DNA of 64,000 nucleotides, taken from positions 8,441,001-8,505,000 of the forward strand of contig NC_065891.1 in NCBI RefSeq assembly GCF_905147045.1, written 5' to 3'. Origin of the DNA: Nymphalis io (Eukaryota; Arthropoda; Insecta; Lepidoptera; Nymphalidae). Both the position numbers and the translations under genes were made by a program. Positions 1 to 11,535 of this stretch are shown piece by piece (position 1 is the first letter of the stretch; the number at the start of each line of letters is the position of its first letter). Under the pieces are notes generated by a model. That model was given only the letters and a program-made list of their open reading frames with translations. It made no database searches and had not been told where the DNA came from.

Positions 1-3000
1 GGAATGGTACGTCGACAGTGGCGCGAGTGTGCATATGACATTGGATAAAAAACATGAACCTATCGACGTGTTTACCAGAAATCGTTGTGGCTAACGAATC
101 AAAAATGTCAGTTGATTGTTATGGAGATGTGGACATTATTTCAAATTTACAATGTCATATAACAGTGAAAAATGTACTATGCGTGCCTGGTTTGACAACT
201 AACCTATTGTCAGTTAGCGAGCTTATCAGGAATGGTAACAATGTTGTATTTAAAGAAAAGCATTGTTATATTTATGACAGAAGTAATGCTTTAGTTGCAA
301 TAGCTGATTTAACTGATGGTGTTTATAAACTAAGGTTGCAGACACCGAATATTACATTGGCAGCTCCTGCAGTTACTGGACAATTATGGCACAGAAGGCT
401 AGCTCACATCAACAGTCAAGACATGAACAAAATGAAGAATGGCGTAGTAGATGGCCTTTCATATGATGGTTCATTTGATATAACAAAAGCAGAATGTATG
501 ACGTGTTGTGAAGGAAAACAAATGAGATTACCATTCTCTCATGTTGGTGAAAGAAGTACAGAGACTTGTCATCGAATACACAGTGATTTGTGTGGATCGA
601 TATTTCATGCTTTTTATAGACGATTATAGCAGGATGACTTTCATTTATTTTCTTAAACAAAAAAATGAAGCTGTAAGTAAATTTAAAGAATTTAAATTTA
701 TGATTGAAAACCAACAAGGAAAGAAAATAAAGATTTTTCACACCGATAATGGACTTGAATTCTGCAATAAAGAATTTCAAAATTATTTAAAACAGTTTGG
801 TATTATTCACCAGAAAACCAATAGTTATGCACCTGAGCAAAATGGTATCTGCGAAAGGGCTAATCGCACAGTGGTTGAAAAGGGCAAATGTCTATTGTAC
901 GATGCAAAGTTGGGCAAGAGATTTTGGGCGGAGGCCGCCGCAACAGCTGTTTATTTAAAAAACAAGTCGATTGTGTCAGGAGTACCGAAGACGCCTTATG
1001 AAATGTGGTATGGGTCAAAACCCAACCTAAGTCACATCAGATTATTTGGAAGCAAGGTGATAGTACATATCCCAAAAGAAAAACGACTCAAGTGGGATAA
1101 GAAGGCCACAAAGCATATCTCAGTTGGATATGGAGAGGATGTAAAAGGTTATTATAGGTTGTATAATCCTACCAAAAATGCCATAATCACCAGCGGGGAT
1201 ATCATTGTGATGGAAGGTGAGACAGGTGCAATTGCACCCAGTGAAGAGGCTATATACCAGATGACGAGACAGCACAGTATAGAGTAGAAACAGCAGAGGT
1301 CAGCGTGGAGAAGAAGAGTAGCATTTCAGTGGGGGCATCCTATGTTCCAGAAGTAGAGAATCAAACTGATAGCTCTTCAAACTCTTCAGTATACACTGAC
1401 GGTGAAGATGAATACTCTTCAAGTGGGATGCAGGTGCAGGAGGTCCAAACATCAGTTCCAAACCTTATGAAAAACCACAGCGGCAAAAAAAACAGCCCAA
1501 TCGGTATGGCTTTAATAACTTGTGTGTATCCAGCACTGTTCCGGCAACAGAGGAAATCTCAATCACGGAGGCTCTAGAGGGGTCTGAGAAGGAGCAATGG
1601 AGGCGTGCCATGCCTGACGAGTTGCAGTCATTTGAGGAAAATGTAGCATGGGAGCTTATCGAAAACCCTGGTAATGTGTCTATAGTGAAGTGTCGTTGGG
1701 TATTTGTGAAAAAGTTTGATGTGGACAATAATGTGCGGTACCGGGCTAGGTTTGTGGTCAAGGGCTTTACGCAAAAGCCAGGTGTAGATTATACTTAAAC
1801 TTTTGCTCCTGTATTTCGTCATTCCTCTTTGAGATTATTATTTGCTCTTAGCGTTAGAATGGGAATGAGTATAACACATTTAGATGTAACTACTGCTTTC
1901 CTAAATGGTGTATTAAAAGAAAAAATATACATGTCAATACCTGAAGGTTTTGCAAACAAAAGTGGGGGAAATGTGGTAAGGTTAAAAAGGGCTATTTATG
2001 GACTTAAGCAATCATCTCTAGCATGGTATGAGAGGGTAAAAGATTGTCTTTGTAAATTAGGTTTCAACAACAGCCAGTATGAACCATGTTTGTATGCAAA
2101 AACTAAAGATAATTTAATAAACTAAAGTTAAAATAATCATTGGGTTGTATGTAGATGACTTCTTAATTTTTTCAAACAACAACAAAGAAACTGAAAAATT
2201 GAAAAATGCATTAGCTTCAGAGTTTAAATTAAAAGATTTGGGTCCTGTTGTTGAGTATCTAGGAATGAGAATAAATGTAAACAAAGATTTTATTACTATT
2301 GATCAAACACAGTATATTGAACAATTAGTTGAAAAATTTCAGATGTCTGATTGTAAGCCTCAGAGTACTCCTATTGAACCTAAATTGAATATCGAAAAAT
2401 CTACAGAATGTTTGCCAAATGTTCCTTATCAAAAACTCATTGGCAGTTTAATTTATCTGGCAGTATTAACAAGACCAGATATTGCTTATGCTGTAAGCTA
2501 TCTCAGCCAATTTAATACTTGTTATAATGTCAGTTGCTACAATTATGCAAAACGAATATTGAGATGCTTGCAATGTACTAAAAAATATTGTTTAAAGTAT
2601 ACCAGTAGGGACATAAATTTGCAAGGTTTTGTAGATAGTGATTGGGCATCCGATGCCTTAGACAGGAAGTCCTACACTAGATTCTGTTTTATAATGTCCG
2701 GGTCAGCAATTTCATGGCAAAGCCGTAAACAGAAAACAATTAGTCTATCTAGTACTGAATCTGAGTATACAGCTATGTCTGAAGCTTCTAGAGAGGCTGT
2801 TTATTTAAAAATTTAATTCATGAGATTACTGGAAATTCATATGTAATTATTTTGCATTGTGATAATCAAAGCGCCATAAAACTAGCCTGTAGTCAACAGT
2901 GTCATAACCGGTCAAAGTACATAGATGTGCGCTATCATTTTATAAGAAATGTTATTAATGATAAGATAATTAAAATCAAATATGTTCCCACTGAAGAAAT

Positions 3001-3194
3001 GCCTGCTGACATTTTGACTAAGGGTTTGTGTCATTTAAAGCATTATAAGTGTATGAATGGTTGGTTTATTTTGATAAGTGGGGGTGTTAGTATGTAAAAT
3101 GTATCAAAATATCTGTGGTTTGAACTACTACTAACGCCACCTAGTGTATAAAGTTTACATCACCAATCCCACGTGTTTTAATAAATATCTAACA
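1..3194 (+). mobile_element. Ty1/copia LTR retrotransposon, 3' part, decayed
   Basis: The left edge cuts the element inside the protease region, where the DSGA motif is encoded near positions 15-30. Then come the GAG-pre-integrase zinc-finger region (about 385-540), the integrase core with HTDNG and the PEQNGICERANR block (about 600-1130), reverse transcriptase (about 1600-2450) with a YVDD active-site motif near 2146, and copia-type RNase H (about 2630-3030) with the STESEYTA motif. This order, with integrase before RT, defines copia rather than gypsy. The frame shifts near 600-630 and again in the 1290-1520 linker. In-frame stops or frame breaks occur near 1797, 2123 and 2814, so no functional polyprotein is made. 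The element ends in a purine tract followed by a 3' LTR at 3085. It is a genomic fossil, plausibly inside an intron of the rdgC-like gene. Confidence 0.93.
3085..3194 (+). repeat. 3' LTR of the copia element
   Basis: A 110-bp segment directly follows the purine-rich tract AAGTGGGGG. It begins TGTTAG and ends CTAACA, a perfect 6-bp inverted terminal pair as expected for an LTR. It contains a TATAAAG box (3147-3153) and an AATAAA signal (3180-3185) close to its end, so it looks like a complete though very short LTR. The 5' LTR lies outside the window, so identity of the two LTRs cannot be tested. Confidence 0.6.
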
Positions 3195-3782
3195 AAGAGT
3201 ACGAAGCATCAAAACTTTGTTCATGCTTCTGAACCACATTCTTAATAGTACCACCCGAAGCTTTTCAATATTAATCTTAAGTTTATCCAATCAATAAAAA
3301 TCAATATAATATCTATCCTTTACTCTCACAATTCGATATGACGCCAGATGATTGTAAGAGATAAGAAGTTTCACTTCAAGATATTGTATATGCTAGTCCA
3401 TGTACTGTACTGTATAATTATATATTCTTCATTTACAACATAAATTCTTCATAACATTACATTAGGATGTATATCCATCCATCTTTAAACAAAACAAATA
3501 AAACAAATAAGGCTTTATTAGAGTTCCATAAAATAAAATAAAAATACGAAAAGTATTTACGAGTCAGCTGCTCATACAAACCGGAGTCTGGACGAAACAA
3601 TAAAACATTGCGATCTCATTTACCTCATTTATTTCAGTGGTGATTCTTGGAAGATTCAAGAATATAAGTGATGATATTCTTAATCTATATTTAAGAAAAT
3701 ATTACCAATAATATAATATGGAATGATATTCCTTATTACATTATTGGTAATATTTTCTTTCAATTTGTAAACGTGGCAAGAA
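3195..3782. other. gene-free spacer with one large hairpin
   Basis: AT-rich sequence after the copia LTR. I see no coding potential or recognisable family. The only structure is the inverted repeat at 3693-3759, listed separately. Confidence 0.5.
3693..3759. repeat. 67-bp near-perfect inverted repeat (hairpin)
   Basis: The left arm starts AAGAAAATATTACCAATAAT and its reverse complement ends at 3759. The 25-bp arms differ at one base. The central segment (GGAAT-GAT-ATTCC) is itself palindromic, so nearly the whole 67 bp can fold into one hairpin. It could be a tiny MITE or fold-back remnant; no target-site duplication is evident. Confidence 0.7.
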
Positions 3783-4045
3783 TAGGTAGGTAACACCCAC
3801 TCATCAGTTGTTCTACCGCAAAACAGCAGAATTTAATATTGTTATTTTCTGGTTTGAAGAGTGGGTGTAATTACAGGCATATGGGTTATAACATCTTAGT
3901 TCCCGAGGTTGGTCACGCATTGGCGATGCAAGCTATGGTTAATATTTCTTACAATGCCAATGTCTATGGCCATCGGAGACCACTTACCATCAGGTGGCCC
4001 AAATGCTCGTCCGCCTACTTATTCTATAAAAAATAAAAAAATAAA
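3783..4045 (+). mobile_element. SINE-3 copy (LINE-tailed lepidopteran SINE)
   Basis: Shares the family landmarks seen at 28229-28544: CACCCACTCATCAG, a TACCGCAAAACAGCAG block, a GGTTTGAAG block, TTACCATCAGGTGGCCC, then GCTCGTCCGCCTA and an A-rich end TTCTATAAAAAATAAAAAAAT. Mildly diverged. The short open frame inside it (3839-4036) is fortuitous. Confidence 0.85.
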
Positions 4046-4576
4046 GTAAGTAACAGCTTGTAAATATCCAACTGTTGTGGACTAAGGTCTCCTCTGATTA
4101 AGCTGGGTAGTCGCTCGCGAGCCGTAGCTGTAACCATGAGCGGAGCAGTTCATAATGAGCCAACGACTTTCGGATTTAGCCATAAATAAAGGGCGTTCGC
4201 AATAACCTCGTTGAAAACTTAGATACAAATATTCTTGGTCATTAATCATTACTTATAGGACAGAACACAAAGGTGTTCTGCTGCGTTAAAGAATATAAAA
4301 TACTATAAAAATAATAAAAGGCAAATTGATGAACCCAGGCGGGTTAGAATTAGAGATACTTTTAACGAAATTAAAGAAACATAGAAAATAAGCAAACAAA
4401 AAATCATATTTTTTCAAAAAAAAGTACTATATCGGCTCGTTATGGTCGCACTGATGTGGACATAGCATACACACAAGAACTTCGTTATTGTGTCTAGTCG
4501 GTTACGGTTACAGTTCGCTAGTGAGTACCTGGGTCAAAGGGCGTTCAATAGGACTAGGCGTCGGCTAGTGAGTGAA
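4046..4576. other. gene-free stretch with weak repeat fragments
   Basis: 4070-4170 contains a piece resembling the SINE-1 3' end (CTAAGGTCTCCTCT) and a moderately GC-rich segment of unknown origin. No coding sequence is supported. Confidence 0.4.
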
Positions 4577-4730
4577 TCTTTGGAGCTTTTTTCACTACGC
4601 TGCTTATGATCCGACACATGTAGAGCATGACCTAATTTAAGCACATGAAAAATTAGTGGTGCTTGCACGAATTTGAACTCACAATATTCGCTTAAGATCA
4701 CGTGTAACTACTGAATCATCTTGGCTTTAA
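4577..4730 (-). mobile_element. SINE-1 copy, degraded
   Basis: Reading the minus strand gives a decayed tRNA-like head, then CAAGCACCACTAATTTTTCA, CATGTGCTTAAATTAG and, farther on, CGTAGTG...AGCTCCAAAG, the same order as the well-preserved copy at 9349-9651. Confidence 0.6.
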
Positions 4731-5967
4731 ATAATTTATAAGTTTTTATATATTATAATTCGTTTAGAACATATTTCATGTGCAGCCGCTTGACTGCACA
4801 ATGATCATATTGCGACCACCGACTGACCCACTCATGCGTGAAGGGAGTGACTCAATGTGTCCTATTCCACGATAATACAACAATTGGCACCATGTCTACA
4901 TTATTATAGTCAGTTGGCTTTATATTGAATAACTCATTAACAGAACAATAATGCAAGGAAATATATCAGTGATGATAATCATTATACGCCTACCTTTACT
5001 GAAAAATAAAAACTTAGTCTACTATATTTACATTATTACATGAAGCCAGAGTTAATACGCGTGACATCTTTATGAATTACGAAATCGCACCCTAAATATT
5101 GCTGCTTATCTTTAGGAAGTTCAAAGACATTATATAACTTCATAATAAGTTTCAAAAGTTTTAACTCGGTCTATATATTTTTCTTATCAACAAATGTTAA
5201 TGTAAATAACGTAAAGAGACTTAACCACGGCTTATATAATATTATATTGTTTAATAAAATTTATATAACAAAAATATATTAACAATTTTATTAATAACTT
5301 ATGATTTCGCTTGCGCCAAATATAATTAATATTGGTATTGATAAAATACTCGAGTGGTATATTTTATATAAAAGAAATCAAAATCTAACAATATATCTAT
5401 ATGTTGTGTTGCCTTATAATATTTATATACCCACTTCAATTAATATATTAAATATTAAGAACATCTGTGAATATATTGTGATTAAGATCAAACATAGCTT
5501 TCCGGCACTTTTTTTAACAACGAACTGAACGACTATAATCGCATTAATGATATCCGATATTTTGTTTTAATTATATTTATAAAGATCTCAGAAGTTTAAA
5601 AATATTAAAATTAACAAATAATAAAATACATTTTAAAATTTTTATTATTTTAAATTATCGTTAGACGATAGTGTAAACAAACATTATTTATCTAAACATT
5701 ATTTAACTTAACGTATTTATAAATAATCATAAAGAATCATAATAGGTTGTATAAAATTATCCGTTATTGAGTAAAATTAATCACAGATTTTTATTGATGT
5801 TCTTGGTTTAAGTCTTAATGAATAAATTAAAAATATATATATATTATAATTTTAACATTTTCAGTAATAAAAAGGGGTTGTTTGTTGGTAAGGCATACGG
5901 ACATATAGTAATTGCTGTTTTATAAAAAAGGAGAAATTGTATCCTGAAAACTGGAACTTATTGAAAA
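4731..5967. other. gene-free AT-rich stretch
   Basis: About 1.2 kb of very AT-rich sequence. The open frame at 5301-5528 has the composition of random AT-rich DNA and matches no family I know. No RNA gene or clear repeat was seen. Confidence 0.5.
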
Positions 5968-6272
5968 TTATTATTTTTTTTTTTATAGAATAGGAAGGCG
6001 GACGAGCATATGGGCCACCTGATGGTAAGTGGTCACCAAACGCTCTTAGACATTGGCATTGTAAGTAATGTCAACCATCGCTTATATAGCCAATGCGCCA
6101 CCAACCTTGGGAACTAAGATTTTATGTCCCTTGTGCCTGTAATTACACTGGCTCACTCACCCTTCAAACCGGAACACAACAATAACAAGTACTGCTGTTT
6201 TGCGGTAGAATATCTGATGAGTGGGTGGTACCTACCCAGACGATTTTGCACAAAGCTCTACCACCAGTTTAA
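5968..6272 (-). mobile_element. SINE-3 copy, nearly full length
   Basis: In minus orientation it runs from the ACTGGTGGTAGAGCTTTGTG-type head (6272 side) to the GCTCGTCCGCCTTCC tail and an A-tract, seen on the plus strand as the T-run at 5966-5985. It aligns block by block with the copies at 28229 and 38669. Confidence 0.88.
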
Positions 6273-7394
6273 AAGTATTTAAAGTTCCCGTTAATCTGTG
6301 GCTACAATAGGTAATATTTATAAAACTACAATGTCGAAAATGGACTAAAATTATTTTCTTATATTATATTAAACGGTTCTCTTTTCAGTTCTCATGTTTA
6401 GTAGAAATAATCTTTATCTCTACTGCTTAATGTTACAAATTAACTCAACTTATAAGAATTGAGAAAGTGGGTTCCTTTGTTAATTTGTTCTTCACGATCC
6501 TCGTAAATTCATGCATACAAATAGCGAAGACCGACCGACACGCCATTTCAACTTAACAAATAATTAATTCCGCGTGGAAAGCTACATCGAAGCTTATTTA
6601 AACTTATTTTTTTATTTAACAGTATTTAAAAACAATACAATTTATTTTATTTCTTTTCTCTTGTTTTAACTTTGTTGATTTATAAACAATGTTGATATTT
6701 ATCATAACATTTTATTGTATTTTTTTTTATTTTAGTTATAAAACTAAAATTAACTTTTATTCGATTTTACGTAGTGTTTGGGCAGCCTTGAGTAGGAAAA
6801 TGACAAGTTTATTGTCATATAAGTTCGAAGTAAATATATAGGTGATTTTATAAAGGATATAAGAATAAACAGACAGACACGCAAGTATTCCAATAAGAAT
6901 ATCTTTTTATTGGACAACTTTTATTAATGGTTAATACTTGAAAAACAACAAAAATTGTATTAATGGTTAATACTTGAACTAATCATTATTATAGATTTCA
7001 CATACATTATAAATTTCACTCGCTTAAAGTTTTATGTCTTTAATTAACTACATAAAATGTCACTGAACTAATAATCTTTTATAAAGTAGGTTATCACGAT
7101 ATCACAAAAACTTTGTTACTAAACAACAACAATAGTGCCTGATGCTAACGTAACATGAAATTGCGTGCAATATTTTAGATATTACAAAAAATAATTGTCA
7201 TACCGACAATTATTTTCATTTCATTATTTGAGTAAAATAAACTTCGACACCGTTTTGACAATTGCTGTAGCAGTTGCCATTTATAAGTATTTTCTCACGG
7301 AGAAGGTTTTTTACACTATCCACTCAATTGTAATTCGCTGTTGACGGCATATTAACTCCTATACCATGCAACCGATGGACCGCTATAATAATTG
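6273..7394. other. gene-free AT-rich stretch
   Basis: No genes are supported. A perfect 10-bp inverted repeat (AATAATTGTC, 5-base spacer, GACAATTATT) lies at about 7189-7213. Otherwise it is low-complexity AT sequence. Confidence 0.45.
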
Positions 7395-8605
7395 ATATAT
7401 GCTTTTTATATATTTGCCGGGAAAGCAAATGACTATTCCATCTGATGGTAAGTGATAGTATGTCAGGTAGAATGTTCTGCACTAGCCGCCCCGCCTTGCC
7501 GACCCGCAAAATGCATCTTCACGCCTCGTTTGAAGGAACCCGGTTTGTAAGAGGACGGGAACACGAGATCTGGTAAAGAATTCCATTTTTTGGAAGGGTA
7601 AGAAAGGAGTTGCAAAATTTCTTTGTACGCGATAGAATTGATGTCACAGTTGGGCGGTGACATCGAGAGCCAACACCCGTAGACTTATGAAGGAAGGGCG
7701 AAACAGGAATTAAAGAGAATAATTCCTCAGAGCACTCTCCGTGATACAGTCGATAGAAAGCGCTTAGCGCTGCTATCTCTCGACGTAATTGTAAAGGCTC
7801 GAGGGGGTTTGTGACCTTTACGTTGCCAATAATGCGAACCGCACGTCGCTGCAACCGATCCAAGGCCTCCAGTAGGTAGTTAGCGGACCCATCCCAAAGG
7901 TGTAAGCAATATTCAACGCAAGACTGTACCTGTGTTTACAACAATATAACAAATCAGCAGGCACAGTTGTTGTGGCGTGAAAAAACGACGCACCTTGTTC
8001 AGAACTCCGAGTTTCCGTGAAGCTGTTTTTATAACAGCCATGTAATCCCTTGCACCGAATGTCAATCCCCAGCATGGTGATTTTGATCTGTATCTTCAAC
8101 GTACTACCACAGAGGGTGGGAAGAGGGGAAAATTGTGACTTTTTTACTGTAATGGAATTGTGAAGCGTAACCATCAACTAAGACACGGAGGCTACGCTTA
8201 TGCAGGAAGCTGGCTATCCAGCTGCAGAGCTGAAAAGGCAGACCGTAGGCCGGCAGCTTGAAGAGAATACTTCCGTGCTGGAGACCCTGAGGCCTGGAGT
8301 CGGAAGCCTTGGAGATATCGAGGCTGACAGACAACGATTCCCCATGATTGTCAATAGCTTCACCCCAGAGGTGTGTTACGTACGCTAGAAGATCACCTGT
8401 GAACCGTTTTGGTGGAAACCCGTACTGACGATCATTAATTAGACAATGATCTTCTAGGTAATGGATCAGTTGGTTGTTTAGTATCCGTTCTATTACCTTA
8501 TAAGCACTGAAGTGGTAGCTATATGCCGATAATTGTCTGGATCAGACCGACCCCTTTTTTTGGGATACATGCATAGTCAGTACAACGTCTGCCGTATTTT
8601 GCTAG
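7395..8605 (-). mobile_element. non-LTR retrotransposon (CR1/Jockey-like LINE), 5'-truncated, decayed
   Basis: On the minus strand, 8605 to about 8100 encodes reverse transcriptase palm segments: a QYGF block, then a SLDISKA segment (family form DISKAFD), LPAYGLP, and a SWIASFL...VDG thumb-proximal block. About 7863-7500 encodes the C-terminal region with QRRAVRIIG and a CHRPTV block. The 3' end (about 7480-7395) reads CGGCTAGTGCAGAACATTC then CACTTACCATCAGATGG and ends near a short A-rich tract. Several frameshifts and stops make it inactive. Two further copies of the same 3' end lie at 22555-23005 and 24950-25125. Clade assignment is from memory of family motifs and is approximate. Confidence 0.85.
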
Positions 8606-9348
8606 TAACCTATAACATAATATAGTTTCCATCAAATATTCATGACGTAAATAAGATTCTGTTTAGTTTGCATAAAACATATATATAATAAAGTGAAACT
8701 TGTCATTTTGATTTTTATTTTATTCCAAAAGGTTTACCTCAGTACCTTAGGGGGGAGGAGCTGGTGCTAGGTATATAAAGTCTGTCCTTCCTTGGGGCTC
8801 ATGTTTGCTTCATATCAAAGATTATCAAAATCGGCTTAGATGTATTTTTAAACAAAGAGTTGTATTTTACAAAGCCAGTATGCCATAAATATATAAATGA
8901 ATATATATTATTAACTTTATCAAATATTATACATGTAAAGAATATAATAATGTATCTTGAACAATTAACTTTGATAAAAAGAGTTACGGAACCGGAGATT
9001 CCCATTTTGAGCAAGGTTTGGCTATTAACATGCTAAAAATATAAACAGTATTTTTCAGTAACTAAATTATGTTCCTATTTATGTGTAACAAATTCCACTA
9101 GCATTTGTGCTACCATTTCACGCGGTCCCGATTTGTACAGTAACTATTTTAATTTGTATGTATTTAAAGTTTAAGTTTAAAATTATTATAACATATTATA
9201 TACTGTATTAATTTTTTACTATATGTATAGTCTACATATAATAAACTAGTCTTGTCCACAATAGTTTGCCTTATCGGGTATTATTTTTTAAATGTGCTTT
9301 ATTAAATGTTGCTAAATATATTCCTTGGTAAATACTCGTAATATATAA
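8606..9348. other. gene-free stretch
   Basis: AT-rich. The minus-strand open frame at 8799-9014 shows no recognisable domain and is probably chance. 8740-8800 is locally GC-richer (GGGGGGAGGAGC) but unassigned. Confidence 0.4.
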
Positions 9349-9651
9349 GCCGAGATGGCCTAGTGGTTAGAACGCGTGAATCTTAACCGACGATCGTGGG
9401 TTCAAACCCGGGCAAGAACCACTGAATTTTCATATGCTTAATTTGTGTTTATAATTTATCTCGTGCTTGACGGTGAAGGAAAACATCATGAAGAAACCTG
9501 CATGTGTCTAATTTCATTGAAATTCTGCCACATGTGTATTCTACCAACCCGCATTGGAGCAGCGTGGTGGATTAAGCTCCAAACCTTCTCCTCAAAAGGG
9601 AGAGGAGGCCTTAGCCCAGCAGTGGGACATTAACAGGTTGTAACTGTACTG
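9349..9651 (+). mobile_element. SINE-1 copy, full length (tRNA-derived, Metulj/HaSE-like)
   Basis: Starts with a tRNA-like pol III promoter: a box A region in GCCGAGATGGCCTAGTGG and box B GGGTTCAAACCCGGG near 9400. The body follows (CACTGAATTTTCATATGCTT, CTCGTGCTTGACGGTGAAGG, CCTGCATGTGTCTAATTTC) and a 3' part with GGAGAGGAGGCCTTAGCCC and AGCAGTGGGACATTAACAGG. The open frame inside it is not a gene. The family is abundant in butterflies; the name is from memory. Confidence 0.9.
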
Positions 9652-9718
9652 TAAAATACTCGTAGTGATTTAATAGGCACTAATTACAAATAAATAAATT
9701 GAAATAATGATTGTACTA

Positions 9719-10436
9719 ACTAGCTGTGCGGTTTCAGCCGCGTATAACTTAAATAAATTACTAAGAGCAGACTTATAATATTTCAGTATATACAACATTT
9801 TTAGTTTTATCTTCGTGAGATATTAGTATTTGTTTTCGCCGCAACCGGATCTAGATAGGGCAACAAACCATTGGTCATGAGAAAAACAGCATTCTCTTAA
9901 ATCTTTTCCAATATGCTTAAATGTACTTTCCCTGTGCTTTATTTATTGTGACTGCAAGCGATACTTTCATAGGAAATTGTGTCCTTTTAACACTGAAAGG
10001 TGTATTTGAAAAAAAGTACTTATTATCAACCACTCGACTGTGTATCAATTTAACAAAACAATGAGAAAAAATATATGCCACGGCGGAACGAAATACCTAT
10101 CTAACCTATAAAGTTCAACTTACAAAGTTATTTACAAACCGAAAACAAATACTTAAGTATGAGTATTTTCAAACAACCTTTTTTAACTACGTGTTGAAAT
10201 ATGTCAAAAATATAAAAAGTACTGTAAAAGTACCAACTATAAAAAATTACATACTTATAAAAACGTAACTACGGCATTATTTTCATTTTTGTAAGTTCAC
10301 TGATCAAAAAAACGCCGTAACATACTTTTATCTAACCAGAATGACATTTCATGCTTCTTACTCTAAAATCACAGACTTCTATACAACCATTTATCCTTTA
10401 CCTATACCTAGAGCGATGCCGCGGGCAACAGCTAGT
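9719..10436. mobile_element. possible nonautonomous element bounded by ACTAGCTG / CAGCTAGT
   Basis: The segment opens with ACTAGCTGTGCGG and closes with GCGGGCAACAGCTAGT. The terminal 8 bases are reverse complements of each other. Both edges resemble the edges of abundant lepidopteran interspersed repeats known for ACTAGCTGTGCCCGCGAC-type ends. The interior is AT-rich and noncoding. The two edges could instead belong to two independent fragments. Confidence 0.4.
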
Positions 10437-11274
10437 TAAATATATAGTACCGAAAAACAAAAGAAATGTGTATTACTTATATTGTTATATTTTTTCCATA
10501 ATATGTACAGCTTTGTTTAATAAGCTGCTACCCTAACCTAACAAAATATATTACAAACGAATACAGACAGGTTTACCAGGTCCCTATTACGTATACCAGC
10601 ATAAGCTGAACCGTTATGATTGATCATATTGATCTGAGCTCAACTTACATTGGAAGAATCTAAAACTGTCCATTATTTAACGTTGTTTTGTTCCTATTAA
10701 CTTTCCTCTTTATAATATTAGTATAGATAGTTATATTTTGCTATAGGAAAAGCTACCCAGCAATAGGGTCACCCTGTTCTTATTTGTAATTTTTTGTTTA
10801 ACTTTGTGTGTTCTTCTATTTATTGTCCAAGCCATAGAGGCTTCACTTTTGTTTTCGATGAAACAAAGCATATAATAATAACAATAACAATGAGAGTAGT
10901 TGTAATCGGTTGACATCGATCGAGACAAATCTTTAAAATATAAACAGCGCCAATATGACTTTTTTTTTTTAGTAACAACTATACACGACGACTAACTTAT
11001 GTGTTCATGTAAGTGCGCTGCTTGTTAAAATATGTTAATTAAGCACATTCAATAACGTAAGCTCCGGGTAATATTAAATTAAAAACAATCGGAATAAGAT
11101 ATTTCCTGTCGTAAAATTTAGCCTATATTTTAAGTTAAACCTCTAGCAATATATCGGTGATCGATGAAAATCGCATTCAATTCCGTGCAGTAGTTTGGCG
11201 TGATACGGCTACAAACATACAGACAGACAGATTTTTTTTAAAAACTGTTATTTTGGCTTTTACTATCGAATGGC
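10437..11274. other. gene-free stretch with repeat debris
   Basis: AT-rich. 11160-11255 holds a piece (TCCGTGCAGTAGTTTGGCGT, ACAAACATACAGACAGACAG) typical of insect interspersed-repeat debris. The minus-strand frame at 10731-10928 has no domain. Confidence 0.4.
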
Positions 11275-11535
11275 CAAGCAAAGGCAAACGCGACCAAAGT
11301 GCCATAGGTACACAGTGGAAATTCCCCGCCTATGAACGAAGCACTTCGAATCTACATTCATTATTCACACTGCGAAACTGTGAAATACTTTGCCTGACTG
11401 TATGTATTTCCTGATAGGTACAACGTTAGTGTCTTCAAATCCAGAGTAAACAGGTTTCTTCTAAAACGTGCTACATCCTAGACCGTGACGATGCTTAGCA
11501 TCAGTCAAGTCAATCGCTGGCCTGTCATAGGTAAA
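11275..11535 (+). mobile_element. LINE 3'-end fragment
   Basis: The sequence around 11420-11490 can be read as a LINE C-terminus of the type V-x-FKSRVNRFL, and is followed by a short 3' UTR with CAGTCAAGTCAATCGCTGGCC and an A-run at about 11533. It is disrupted upstream. A similar but different-subfamily end is at 45725-45850. Confidence 0.5.

Noticed and set aside
9349..9425. Possible tRNA gene (box A and box B at correct spacing)
   Set aside because: The same head is fused to a conserved non-tRNA body repeated across the window, so it is the head of a SINE; cloverleaf pairing is poor.
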